This document shows positions 1 through 12,000 of a stretch of 64,000 nucleotides of DNA, in pieces. The position numbers were made by a program, and so were the translations under genes. Numbering within the stretch: the first letter of the stretch is position 1; every line of letters starts with the position of its first letter. The notes under the pieces are model-generated. The model made no database searches. It was not told the origin of the DNA and saw nothing but the letters and a program-made list of their open reading frames with translations. Origin of the DNA: Bolinopsis microptera (lineage: Eukaryota; Ctenophora; Tentaculata; Lobata; Bolinopsidae). The stretch spans positions 5,263,538-5,327,537 of the forward strand of contig NC_087084.1 in NCBI RefSeq assembly GCF_026151205.1. Direction: 5' to 3'.

Positions 1-1980
1 ATTTACGTACACCCTTGAAGAGTGGGTCTGACAACCCGAGTGGTGGGTCTGGACTTGTGAAGATTGGGTCTGGCAGCTGGAATGGTGGGTCTACACTTGA
101 GAAGAGTTGGTCTGGCAGCTAGAATGGTGGGTCTGCGATCTAAAAGTGGGTCTTGCAACCAGAATGGTGGGTTTGCATTCTTGAAGAGTGGGTCTGACAA
201 CCAGTGTGGTGGGTCTGCACTTGAGAAGAGTGGGTCTGGCAGCTAGAATGGTGGGTCGGCAATCTAGAAGTGGGTCTGGCAGTTAGAATGGTGGGTCTGC
301 AATCTAGACGTGGGTCTGGCAACATGAATGGTGGGTCTGCACCCTTCAGGCTTAAAGAGTGGGTCTGACAACCAGAGTGCACTTGAGAAGTGTGGATCTG
401 GCAGCTGGAATGGTGGGCCTGCAATCTAGAAGTTGGTCTGGCAACCAGAATGGTGGGTCTGCACCCTTCAGGCTTCAAGAGTGGGTCTGACAACCAGAGT
501 GGTGGGTCTGCACTTGAGAAGAGTGGGACTGGCAGCTAGAATGTTGGGTCTGCAATCTATAAGTGGGTCTGGCAACCAGAACGGTGGGTCTGCAGTCTGC
601 ACCCTTAAAGAGTGGGTCTGACAACCCGAGTGGTGGGTCTGCACTTGAGAAGAGTGGGTCTGGCAGCTGGAATTGTGGGTCTGTAATCTAGAAGTTGGTC
701 TGGCAACCAGAATGGTGGGTGTACGTACACCCTTGAAGAGTGGGTCTGACAACCCGAGTGGTGGGTCTGGACTTGAGAAGAGTGGGTCTGGCAGCTGGAA
801 TGGTGGGTCTGCAATCTAGAAGTTGGTCTGGCAACCAGAATGGTGGGTGTACGTACACCCTTGAAGAGTGAGTCTGACAACCCGAGTGGTGGGTCTACAC
901 TTGAGAAGAGTTGGTCTGGCGGCTAGAATAGTAGGTCTGCGATCTAAAAGTGGGTCTTGCAGCCAGAATGGTGGATCTGCACTTGAGAAGAGTGGGTCTG
1001 TCAGCTGGAATGGTGGGTCTGCAATCTATAAGTGAGTCTGGCAGCTAGAATAGTGGGTCTGAAATCTAGAAGTGGGTCTTGCAACATGAATGTGGGTCTG
1101 CACCCTTGAAGAGTGGGTCTGGCAATCAGAATGGTACGTCTACACTCTAGAAGAGTGGGTCTGGCAACCAGAATGGTGGATTTTCGCCCTAGAGGGGTGA
1201 GTCTGGAAACCAGAAAGGTGGGTCTACACTCTGTCAACCAGATTTGGGGGTCTATAAACTAGAATATAGGAGATATGGCTACCAGAATTGTGGGTTTGGA
1301 CAACCCGAATGGTGGGTCTTCACTCTAGAATAACAGGTCTGGTGGGTCTACACTTTAGAAGAGTGGGTCTGGCAACTAGATTGGTGTGTCTGCAATCTAT
1401 AAGAGTGGGTCTGGAAACCAGAATAGTGGGTCTGCAATTAAGGGAATCAAGATGAGTGAATCTGGCAATCAGAATGGTGGGTCTGCACCTTAGGGTAGTG
1501 GGTCTGGAAACAAGAATGGTGGGTCAGAATTCTTGAATAGTGGGTCTTCACTCTAGCTAAGAGTGGGTCTGGCAACAAGAATGGTGGGTAAGAATTCTAG
1601 AATAGTGGATCTTCACTCTAGAAGAGTTGGTCTGGCAATCAGAATGGTAAGTCTACACTCTGTCAAGTGTCAACCAGAATATACGATATATGGCAACCAG
1701 ATATATGGCAACCAGAATTGTGCGTCTGGAGTCTAGAGTCTAGAATAGTGGGTCCGGCAACCCGAAAGGTGGGTCTTCACTCAAGAATAGTGGGTCTGGC
1801 AATCGGAATGGTACGTCTACACTCTATAAGAGTGGGGCTGGCAACCAGAATGGTAATTCTTCACTCTGTCAACCAGAATTGGGGGTCTATGAACTAGAAT
1901 ATAGGAGATATGGCAACCAGAATTCTGGGTCTGGACTCTAGAATAGTGGGTCTGGCAACCAAAATGTTGAGTCTGCACTC
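1..1980. repeat. Degenerate ~42-bp minisatellite
   Basis: The stretch is built from alternating ~21-bp half-units beginning gtgggtctgg (then caaccagaatg) and gtgggtctgc (then acttgagaaga or actctagaaga). A pair makes a ~42-bp unit. Copies are imperfect and the array runs off the left edge of the window. It resumes for about 30 bp after 2589, and traces occur near 3480-3575, so the later elements landed inside it. Open frames across it are by-products of the repeat and I do not call them genes. Confidence 0.9.
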
Positions 1981-2588
1981 TCAATAAATGTTTTTGCCAT
2001 GAAACGGACCAAACTGATCCTAACTCATATTCCACTCATCATAGCATATCGCTTCAGCATGTACAAAGGGCATAACCTCAATCAGTTTAATGTAGTGAAA
2101 TGACTGGTGTGAATAAAGTAGTGTACTAATACAAGTTGGAGAGGATCAGGTAAGCTTAGTCAGCATCCATGATGTTACAAACCCTCTGGGACATTACTGC
2201 GCCCAGTCTCCAAAGTTACAGTAAATTCCTACTACGGACAAACAAACACAGACAAAACACCAACAAGAAACTGATATACACTAGCTAGCTCAGAGAGGAA
2301 ATGAGTACCGGCTCAGGAGGTATGTCAAAACAGGGCGCCCTTTCGAACACTACTCGGGCTAGAATCAGTGCAATTCGGACACTACTATGCAACTAAACCA
2401 TGCAAAACTATATAAGTACACCTATGCTGGCAAGGCAATAGGTCAGACTGCCAGTCCTGAAAACCAGTTCTATGATAAGGGTCACGCAAGCCCCGAAGGG
2501 TTAATACAAAATCAATAAATGTTTTTGCCATGAAACGGACCAAACTGATCCTAACTCATATTCCACTCATCATAGCATATCGCTTCAG
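1981..2588. mobile_element. 608-bp element with identical 77-bp terminal direct repeats
   Basis: Positions 1981-2057 and 2512-2588 are identical 77-bp direct repeats enclosing 454 bp. The 5-mer cactc occurs just before (1976-1980) and just after (2589-2593), consistent with a 5-bp target-site duplication inside the minisatellite. There is no long ORF. The size resembles a terminal-repeat element in miniature (TRIM) or another non-autonomous retroelement. The repeats do not start TG or end CA, and I see no obvious tRNA primer site, so the class is unresolved. Identity of the two ends suggests recent insertion. Confidence 0.6.
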
Positions 2589-2621
2589 CACTCTAATAGA
2601 GTGGGTCTGGCAACTAGAATG

Positions 2622-3398
2622 CAGACACGTAGCCAAGGGGAAGACCCCCGGAAAAAATTGAACCCCAAAAAAATAAACCCCCTAGTCCCCATGGTCGCCT
2701 GGTAAGTGGGCTGTGTTTATGACTGTTTGATTAAACGACACGACAGGCAATCGACTTTAGCATTTCGTAAATTATTCCCAAATCCCACTATACAATATGT
2801 ACTTATTCCATTCAATGTGACAAGTACTGAGTTCCCCCCTAGCCCCCAACTTTGTATTATTGTGATGTCTGAAAGTACAAATTTCTAATGCCAAATGTCG
2901 TCTGAAACACCCTATTTCTCAAAAATTTTCCGGGGGCTGCACCCCCAACTTTGTATTATCGCCGTCCTACAAATTTCTTTAATGCCTAATGTCGTCTAAA
3001 ACAAATAATTTCTAAACATTTTTTTGGGGGCTGCCCCCCCCCCCCCCCCCCCAGTCCCCCAACTTTATATTATTGTGATGTCTGATTATTACTGCGCCCC
3101 CCCCCCAGCCCACCAACCTTGTATTATTGTAATGTCTGATTATTGCTGTCCCACAAATGTCGTCTGGAACACCCTATTTCTCAAAAAGTTTCCGAAGGCC
3201 AGGGCTGCGCCTGCCTAGCCCTCCAACTTTGTATTATTGTGATGTCTGATTATTACTGTCCTACAAATTTCTTTAATGCCAAATGTCGTCTAAAACACAT
3301 AATTTCTCAAAAATTTTCTGGGGGGCTGCGCCTTCCCCCTCCCTAGCCAACCAAAGGAGCTTCGCCCCGTCTACGTGTCGTGTCGGGCTACGTGCCCA
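2622..3398. mobile_element. hAT-like non-autonomous element with internal repeats
   Basis: The left end reads cagacacgtagcc and the right end gggctacgtgcc, imperfect inverted ends like those of the 34.5-kb element. Inside are about five copies of a ~100-bp unit containing ccaactttgtattattgtga followed by a C-rich or G-rich run. A segment near 2680 is the reverse complement of part of the 34.5-kb element (near 34980), so the two belong to one family. I could not fix a clean target duplication, so the boundaries are approximate. Confidence 0.5.
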
Positions 3399-3582
3399 GA
3401 ATCGAAAAAACTTAATCTTTAAATGAATAACGGAACCTTCATTATGAAGTTACGAAATGATAATATAATTGGGAGGCAAAGTGGGTATCGGGCTTGGGGC
3501 TCATAATGCGCAAAATTTGGCCGCTGTCGAGTGGGTCTGCCTAAAATTCACAGATCTAGCTATGGGTCTGAGACATTTGTAA

Positions 3583-4167
3583 AAAAAAAACCTTAGCCTG
3601 AACCCAGACACACAGGATATCAGGAAAACTCTGGAATCACTCCATGGGACAACGTACCTGCACTGGATTCCCGGCCACTCCAACATTCCTGGGAACGAAT
3701 ACGCTGACAAAGCAGCAAAGGAAGCAGCACAACTCCCGGACCTGGGCCAAGGACAGTCTACAATCTCATACGGAGTTGCCAGAGCAGTAGCAAAGGCTCA
3801 CATCAAGGATAGCGACCCCCAACACCACCTGGTCTCCCAGACTTACAAGGGATACAACAGAAAAAGAGCGGACAGTAAAATAGAGAGCAGGAAAGACGGA
3901 GCGCTGCTAGCACAACTCAGAGCAGGCCATTGCCTTCACCTGTCCCACTACAAAAATAGGATCGACTCTACAAAGAGTGCAACTTGTCCCCGTTGCGGAG
4001 AAGAAGAAGAAACGGTACCACACTGGATTCGGTGCCCTGCAACGATCAGGACGAGAGAAGAAATCTTCGGAAAATCTGACTTAAACTTGGACATACTAAC
4101 CACCAACCCGATAGAAATCCTGGCGTTTGCTAAGAAGACCTTGCTTGAGGGACCCTTAGACGCCTAG
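3583..4167 (+). mobile_element. 5'-truncated LINE: RNase H and zinc-knuckle tail
   Basis: A frame open from 3583 to a TAG at 4165-4167 encodes the end of a non-LTR retrotransposon polyprotein. It starts in an RNase H domain (YLHWIPGHSNIPGNEYAD, with the HWIPGH and N-E-YAD residues typical of LINE RNase H). It ends with a Cys-His knuckle (CPRCGEEEETVPHWIRC). There is no in-frame ATG because everything upstream is missing, as expected for 5' truncation. The tacatttacg repeats at 4381-4415 may be its simple-repeat 3' tail. RNase H places it in an I/R1/Ingi-like group, but the clade is inferred. Confidence 0.8.
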
Positions 4168-6090
4168 CCCATCACTACCACCACCACCACAACAACTGTA
4201 CTCGAGAAGCAACACACTAACACTGTTAGAAGCAAACATAAAGACATAAGACACAACCTCTAGAACATTCCCTCAGCATTACTAACACTGCACTTTATTA
4301 TCATATCATAGTATTACAGACACACAAGTATAACTGCAACGTCAGGGAAGGTTAAAATGCCTCACATACCAAGTATGAAATACATTTACGTACATTTACG
4401 TACAATTACGTATCTATCAACAATAAAATGGAAGATGTAGTAACTTTCGACGACGTACTGATTGAGTTAGAACCGACAAAGTTAAGCACATAACATTGCC
4501 ATTTTATTTTTGGCAAAGACCCAACATTTTGCAAGTTACTTGTGAATTGTAGATGACACCCTTAAAATTTTAAATTTTATAACATTTATCCAACTATATA
4601 ATACATACCTAGTTACTAAGTTTTTTTGTTGAGTAACAGCCAAGTTTTGAGTAAAATTGAATCACGTAGAAGCCAAATAATATGTGAGGTTTATTGAAGC
4701 ACTAACCAATAACAGAGTACTAACAAGCACTAACCAATAACAGAGTCAGGGAAACTCGGTCGTGAGCTCCTCCCGAATCCCAGCAAGTCTAACGCATAAA
4801 CTTTTCTATTTTTAGCAACAGTATCCAAGTTAAGAACCCAGATTCCAATACCAGCCCCCATACCGTGCAGCATTACAAGAGGAACTTTGTTTTCGGGTAC
4901 CTCATTCTTTGTTTGTAGTGTCCAGATCTTACCTGGGAAATATTGGAATGTCAGAAATGCTGTGGAAATTGGAATGAATGTTCAACTCATTGGAAATCAA
5001 TCTAGTTAATTAAAGTAATTGAGTGCGTAGGTAGGTTCTTATCAAAAGCAGTCAAAAAGATTTCATACGTCGAAAAAGCCGTGATCTATTTATAAATTAT
5101 TTAGTTGCGTAAGTTAATTAATAAATTAATTTCATATTATATTCAAGTTATTACCGAAAGTAGTGAGAGTATTGTATAGTTTGAGTGGGGTTTGCACGAA
5201 CTTTAACACTCTTTTCTCAGCTAGACCCAGGTCTGTTGAACTGGTGGGGCGCCATCTAGGTAGATATGAACCTAAACCTGTAGTGTAGATCTGGTAATTA
5301 TCATAATTACTTTTAATAATTAAAGAAATTTAAGTTAATTACAAAATTAAAATTTATCAGGTTATTATGATAGTTCGTATTAATTAAATTGAATCTGGTA
5401 ATCCTTAAAAGATTTAGGTTTTTACATGCACCCATGATGATAGTTCCTAATTGATTAAATAACAAAAGTTTATTTTTTATAAAAATCTTACCAAACATCG
5501 GCAAAGCCTGTAAAATAGGGCCGTCACGAAACATTGTTAATAAAAAGTGTAAAGAGGACCATTTCAATATATAAAACTTCATTGTTGAAATCACTCTGGA
5601 GCCATTCATCTTAATTTATAAACCCCAGAACAATTATAATGAAAACAATAGAACAGTCTAGAAGGCGTCTAAATTATCTACATTGCTCGTTAAATTGTAT
5701 CGCAAGTTTTTAAAGTTTAAAGTTTTCTCGCCTTATAAAAGACCACGATGGGTTCAAAGTTAATATTATATATTTTCCCTTTATTGTCATAACTATCTAA
5801 CTAGAGACTCTATCATCATCTGACCCATCACATGATCACGTGACCATATTAGGACAATAACAGTTTACAAAATGTTCACAACATCGACCATTATATTATC
5901 ATTGACAAAACTATAAGCTTGGTAGAACGTGTAAACTATTATAAAATGGCTAACTAAAACGCCAAACAGTAAGCTATAGTAAAATGGTGTTCCTGACCAC
6001 AAAGAGATAAAACCACAATTAACCTTGCCGTTTTATTTGATGTTTTAAATTATCGAGCGTTATGTTTTGATGCCTTGAACAGGTAAACCA
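4168..6090. other. AT-rich intergenic region
   Basis: I see no convincing gene. A 21-codon ORF at 4428-4493 (MEDVVTFDDVLIELEPTK...) looks protein-like and faintly recalls the N-terminus of SLC22-type transporters. It has no recognisable donor and no continuation, so I do not call it. The last ~100 bp should hold the promoter of the lectin gene, but I cannot point to a specific site. Confidence 0.5.
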
Positions 6091-9000
6091 ATGATATTCA
6101 TTATACTAACTATCCTGGGTCTGGGTCTGAATGTGTCCACACAGGACGGACTTGAAATTCAGAACCACCTGGCAGTGGAAAAACGAGCACAGCATGAACA
6201 ATTCGGTACAAACTGGTGCAGACACGAGGAGAAACGTATCCACCTGAATAATGAGGGAACTGGTGAAGAAGCAGGGTACTGTGTAGGAAACGGTTATATC
6301 CACGCCGAATTCAAAACACTGGACGAAGCTAAGGAGGCATTTGATCGGAGACCAATGGATACCTGCGGGGGTATTTCTCTGGATATAGATTTGAAGTTGT
6401 ACACTTTGAGGAGTGGTCCTGTAGTACTTGAGGAGAGTTTTATAAACGAGGTTGCTTGGACTCCTTGTACGGAGGAAGAGCAGATTAAAGTGGATGCTGA
6501 TGCTGGGAGGAACGATAACCAGGGAGGTTGGTAATTTGTTAACTTTTAATTCATTTATTTGATTATTTAATTATTTAATTAATTAGTTAAATTGTTAACT
6601 AAATTGTTAAAAATTTAACCATTACTATTATATCTGTTCACGATTTTGAAGATATTATGAAAATATTCCCTCAAAGTCTTAAGTTATAAAGACTTCGTTT
6701 CATGTATTATATAATGACCACCACATCCTCGTCTGTGAAACTCAAGTGAATATTTGCAAATATTTGAAATATTTGAAACATTTGTAAAATTTGAAATATT
6801 TCAAACCCAGGATGGGATGTGTACGACGGAAGATATCTGGGAGGGTATTGTACTTCAGACTATGCTTACGATACTCTAGACGAATGTAAGGAAGCATACA
6901 AACATACTAATCCACCTGGCAAGTGCGGCGGTATTACCTACGAGAATGTCAAAGCAGGTGAATACAATTCTACAATTTGAAGAGAAACGTATTGCATTAA
7001 ACGAACCCTAAAGAATACATATTTTAAGGGAGGTTACCTTTCAATATAAATGTAAAGTAGCACACCCTTACAATAATTATAGCTGACTAAATATAAATCT
7101 ATGGTCTCTATGTCAGCCTAACTCTATATTCTCATTTCAGGAGAGTACGTGTTAAAGGTAATGTGTGACGACACCTCAACCATCTACATAGACGGTCAAA
7201 AGAAAGACGTTCCCGGACCCAACAACTGGGGCCAACTAGCAACTCTGAAAATCCCAGCTTCAACCAACACCATCGGCATCCAATGTCACAACGGCGGCGG
7301 ATCGTGTGGCATTACAGCTGAAGTCACGGACGAAACAGGGCAGGTTTTACTGGTGTCTGATAACTCTTGGAAGTGCTCAAACAAAGAGGAAGACGGCTGG
7401 ACTGCTGATGGTTTCACTGAGGACGACAGTTGGAAACCAGCAGCGGAGAACCGGCCGTTTATAACTGGGTGTTATCTTTCTGATGAGAGAGCGTGGAAGG
7501 GCATGTCCATGGATAAGAAGGTTATCTGGACTGAAAATAAGGATTCCACAGTTTACTGCCGTAGAGAATTGCCACAAGGTATGTTTGATGAGTTTTAGCT
7601 AATTGAACTAATTAGTTAATTAGCTAATAAGCTAATTGGGCACTTTCTGAGCTTTTACATAATTTTATAAAACACGTACTACTTTCATTGCACTCGACTA
7701 GTCGACCAAGTTCTCTGCACATGACTTACTTTATAATGAACAATACACTTCTTGTTTAGTCGCCTAGTTAACAAATGTTGTATGGCACGCCGATCTGGAT
7801 CGTAACAGATGCAGAAGCTTATAACTGTGTTTGGCATGGTGTTTTACTTATCGATAAAGTCATGGTATTTACATCGAATAGGCTAAGTATAATAAGTAAC
7901 GATGCGTAAATTTGTTCAATATTTCAGGTAAATACACTCTACGACAAGGAAGAGACCCACAAGATAGTCCAAACGGGGCTGTCACGTGGTACCCTATGAG
8001 AAATGGTAGTTGGAAAGAAGATTCCAAGACGCAAAAGGCTGAGAAAAAGAAGGTAGCACGAGAAAAAGAAAGAAAAGCCAAGGAAAAAAGTGCGGAAGCT
8101 AAATTTACAGCAGATACAGGTAAGGGAGGAATATACGAAGGAAGGAATTTACGAATACAAGTTTAAGTTTCTTTTTTATCAACAAACTGAGCAAACTTAC
8201 TTTTACCTTTTTACTTATTTTAACTTCTTTTAACTTATTTTAACTTACTTTGACTTTCCTTAACTTACTTTTAAGTCACAAACGTAACTTACTTTTTCAG
8301 AGATAGATATCTCGCAGGAGTACACAAATTTAGCTCTGAACCAGCAAGCCGAGCAAAAAGACACCGTATCAACTAGAACTGCCTTAAAAGCAGTAGATGG
8401 TAACCGGGATGGCAATTGGAGGTTTGTCACTAATTATACTTAATGATGTTTCCATAATTAATTGTTTTATTTAATCGTTCTTCAAATACTCGTGTTTGTC
8501 TGTTGAGCAATCTCTGCAGAACTAAAATAAAAACAAACGGTTTAATTTTATCATATTGCCCGTAAAATGGCCGTTCAAATATTCCATTTGTTATTTTTAA
8601 CTTCTCATTGCCAGTGGCAAGTCGCTCTCCAGCACGCGCTCAAAAAATGGCTGGTGGAGAGTAACACTTAGCAAAGTATATTACATTTCCTACATTGATG
8701 TCTACAACCGGATGGATAAAAGCCAGGAGAGACTGAGAAATGCCCAACTATCCGTGGATGGAACACTTATTGGGACTATACCACAGGTCTCAGGGGTGCA
8801 AAAATACACATTCCCTGTTGATAAAGATGGTATGTTATAACACTTATTGGGACTATACCACAGATCTCAGGGGTGCAAAAATACACATTCCCTGTTGATA
8901 AAGATGGTATGTTATGACTCCAAATTTCGATCAAATATCATCATGATCGACTCTATGATTATTGTGCAAAAAACAACACGTTGGTATTCGAGTTCCAAGG

Positions 9001-12000
9001 GAGAATTTCAAAACTGCATTTCCAGCGATAGATGATCGTAAAAACTAACAGCAGCCTCAATATAGGGCAAGTGGTTCAGATAAAAGGAGTTTCTGGTCAA
9101 AAACTTCAGCTTGCAGAGGTTGAGGTATACGGCCGCGACAGTGAATCAAAAAGTGGTGAGTAGAAATTTTAACTTTAAGTATAGAAACCAGACTTAGCTC
9201 CACAACTCAAAGGATGACCCAACAGCAGAGAATACTAAATTACGAAATGCGTGATTTTAATCGACTTTTATCTTTTTATTTAAAAGTTGTTATTTTGTCA
9301 AAAAATTTTCTTCAAAACTCTCCACAACCTGATACAATCAGCTTTAAGGAAAATAAAGAAGGACTGGAAATTTACGGGTCAATTGTATACAGGAATTCTG
9401 TCTTCTTCAAAGGACCACTGTTGTAAAATATTATTTCAAAACCAGAACCAGCTTAGCTCTATATTCTCATTTCAGGAGAATACGTGTTAAAGGTGATGTG
9501 TGACGACACCTCCACCATCTACATAGACGGTGAAAAGAAAGACGTTCCCGGACCCAACAACTGGGGCCAACTCGCAACTCTGAAAATCCCAGCTTCAACC
9601 AACACCATCGGCATCCAATGTCACAACGGCGGCGGATCATGTGGCATTACAGCTGAAGTCACGGACGAAACAGGGCAGGTTTTACTGGTGTCTGATAACT
9701 CTTGGAAGTGCTCAAACAAAGAGGAAGACGGCTGGACTGCTGATGGTTTCACTGAGGACGACAGTTGGAAACCAGCAGCGGAGAACCGGCCGTTTATAAC
9801 TGGGTGTTATCTTTCTAATGAGAGAGCGTGGAAGGGCATGTCCATGGATAAGAAGGTTATCTGGACTGAAAATAAGGATTCCACAGTTTACTGCCGTAGA
9901 GAATTGCCACAATTGCCAGATGGAAAAGAAAGTACGGAAGTTAAATTCACAGGAAATGCAGATGGTAATTTTAATTTACATCATTAACCATAATTACATC
10001 ACAATCATATCTATTCACAATCCTGAAGATATCATGAAAATATTCCCTCCATACTCAAAAATACAAAAACTTCGTTTTATTTATGACCAACTCATCTGCG
10101 CAACTCAAGTGAATATTTGTAATATTTTCAAACCCAGGGTGGGTTAAGTACGAAGGGAAATACCTGGAGGGGTACTGTACTTCTAACTATGCCTACGAAA
10201 CATTTGACGAATGTAGGGAAGCTTACAAACATACTGATCCGCCTAGCAAGTGCGGCGGTATTACCTACGAGAATGTCAAAGCAGGTGAATACAATTCTAC
10301 AATTTGAAGAGACGAGTTTATAAATGTTGCATTACGAACCCAAAGAATGCATTTTCAAAGGATATATTGGGTATATTTTTATCAGGGGAGGTACTTGTTA
10401 CATTTCAATACAATCAAATTAAATTACTAACACACCCTTATATAAATATAATAAATAAATTCTAACATTTATTACACGCTTCGACATTAAAATATACCCA
10501 ACAAAGATGTACATTAAAGTCATTCAAGCGAGACTTAGTGTTGAAATAGCAAGATTATGGACTTTTTAAACAGTTCAGATTTTATGAACAAATATTTGTA
10601 TGAAGTTACCAAAATTATGCACTTTCAATTTTCATATCAGTTCAGACATTATGGACAAATATTAGAAATATTATCAAAAGCTAGTTGGAAATAAAACGTC
10701 TTTAGGGCATTTTTAAAACATTCTACAGATGATAATGATCTCACTGAGTAGGGTAATTCATTCCAAATTTTTGGTCCACAAAACATAAATGCAGCATCTG
10801 TTCGTCTGAAATGAGGAGCAGGAGGAACTTTCAACAAATAAAAGTCATCATCTAGTCTGGAACTTTGTCTTCGTACTTCCCTTAGATTGACGTGTCCTTG
10901 TAAGTACTGAGGGGCTATGTTATTAAGACACTTGAAGACCAGAAGTGATATTTTGAACTTAATTCTGAACCGAACAGGCAGAAAGTGGAGCTTTTTGAGG
11001 TAAGGCATGATAGGTTCACGTATCTTTTTTCCGTAAAGACCAAAGATAAATCTAGCAGCATTGTTCTGTATCTTTTGTAGCTTATGAAGATTCTTTTCTG
11101 TTATTCCATAATAGACTGAGTTGCAGTAGTATATAATAATTATAGCTGACCAAATATAACTATATAAATTTAAAACAAAGACCTGCAGTCCCCATGTCAC
11201 TTTAACTCTATATCACCTCTCATTTCAGGAGAGTACGTGTTAAAGGTGATGTGTGACGACACCTCCACCATCTACATAGACGGTGAAAAGAAAGACGTTC
11301 CCGGACCCAACAACTGGGGCCAACTCGCAACTCTGAAAATCCCAGCTTCAACCAACACCATCGGCATTCAATGTCACAACGGTGGCGGATCATGTGGCAT
11401 TACAGCTGAAGTCACGGACGAAACAGGGCAGGTTTTACTGGTGTCTGATAACTCTTGGAAGTGCTCAAACAAAGAGGAAGACGGCTGGACTGCTGATGGT
11501 TTCACTGAAGACGACAGTTGGAAACCAGCAGCGGAGAACCAGCCGTTTATAACTGGGTGTTATCTTTCTGATGAGAGAGCGTGGATTGGCATGTCCATGG
11601 ATAAGAAGGTTATCTGGACTGAAAATAAGGATTCCACAGTTTACTGCCGTAGAGAATTGCCACAAGGTATGTTTGATGAGTTTTAGCTTATTGAACTAAT
11701 TAGTTAATTAGCTAATTGGGCACTTTCTGAGGTTTTTTTATAAAACAACACGTCCTACTTTTATTGCACTCGACTAAGTTGTCTTGCACATGACTTACTT
11801 TATAATGAACAATACTTTTCTAGTTTAGTCGCCTAGATAACAAATGTTGTACATGGCACACCGATCTGGATCGTAAATCAACTGTTTACATTAAGTCACG
11901 GTATTTACATCGAATAGGTTAATTAAAGATATGGTTGTAAATTTGTCCAATATTTCAGGTAAATACACTCTGCGACAAGGAAGAGACCCACAAGATAGTT

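Noticed and set aside
1..1237. Several ~60-120 codon ORFs with repeated RPT/GLQ motifs
   Set aside because: They follow the minisatellite unit on both strands and have no independent coding signal.
1981..2588. Hammerhead ribozyme in the terminal direct repeats (retrozyme)
   Set aside because: gaaac and ctgat occur, but the CUGANGA core and a paired stem II are not present on either strand.
8916..9040. In-frame RLYDYCAKNNTLVFEFQG segment as a lectin exon with two stops
   Set aside because: Splicing 8829 to 9066 gives a phase-correct F-type domain ending (DKDG then QVVQIKG) without stops, so the segment is intronic.
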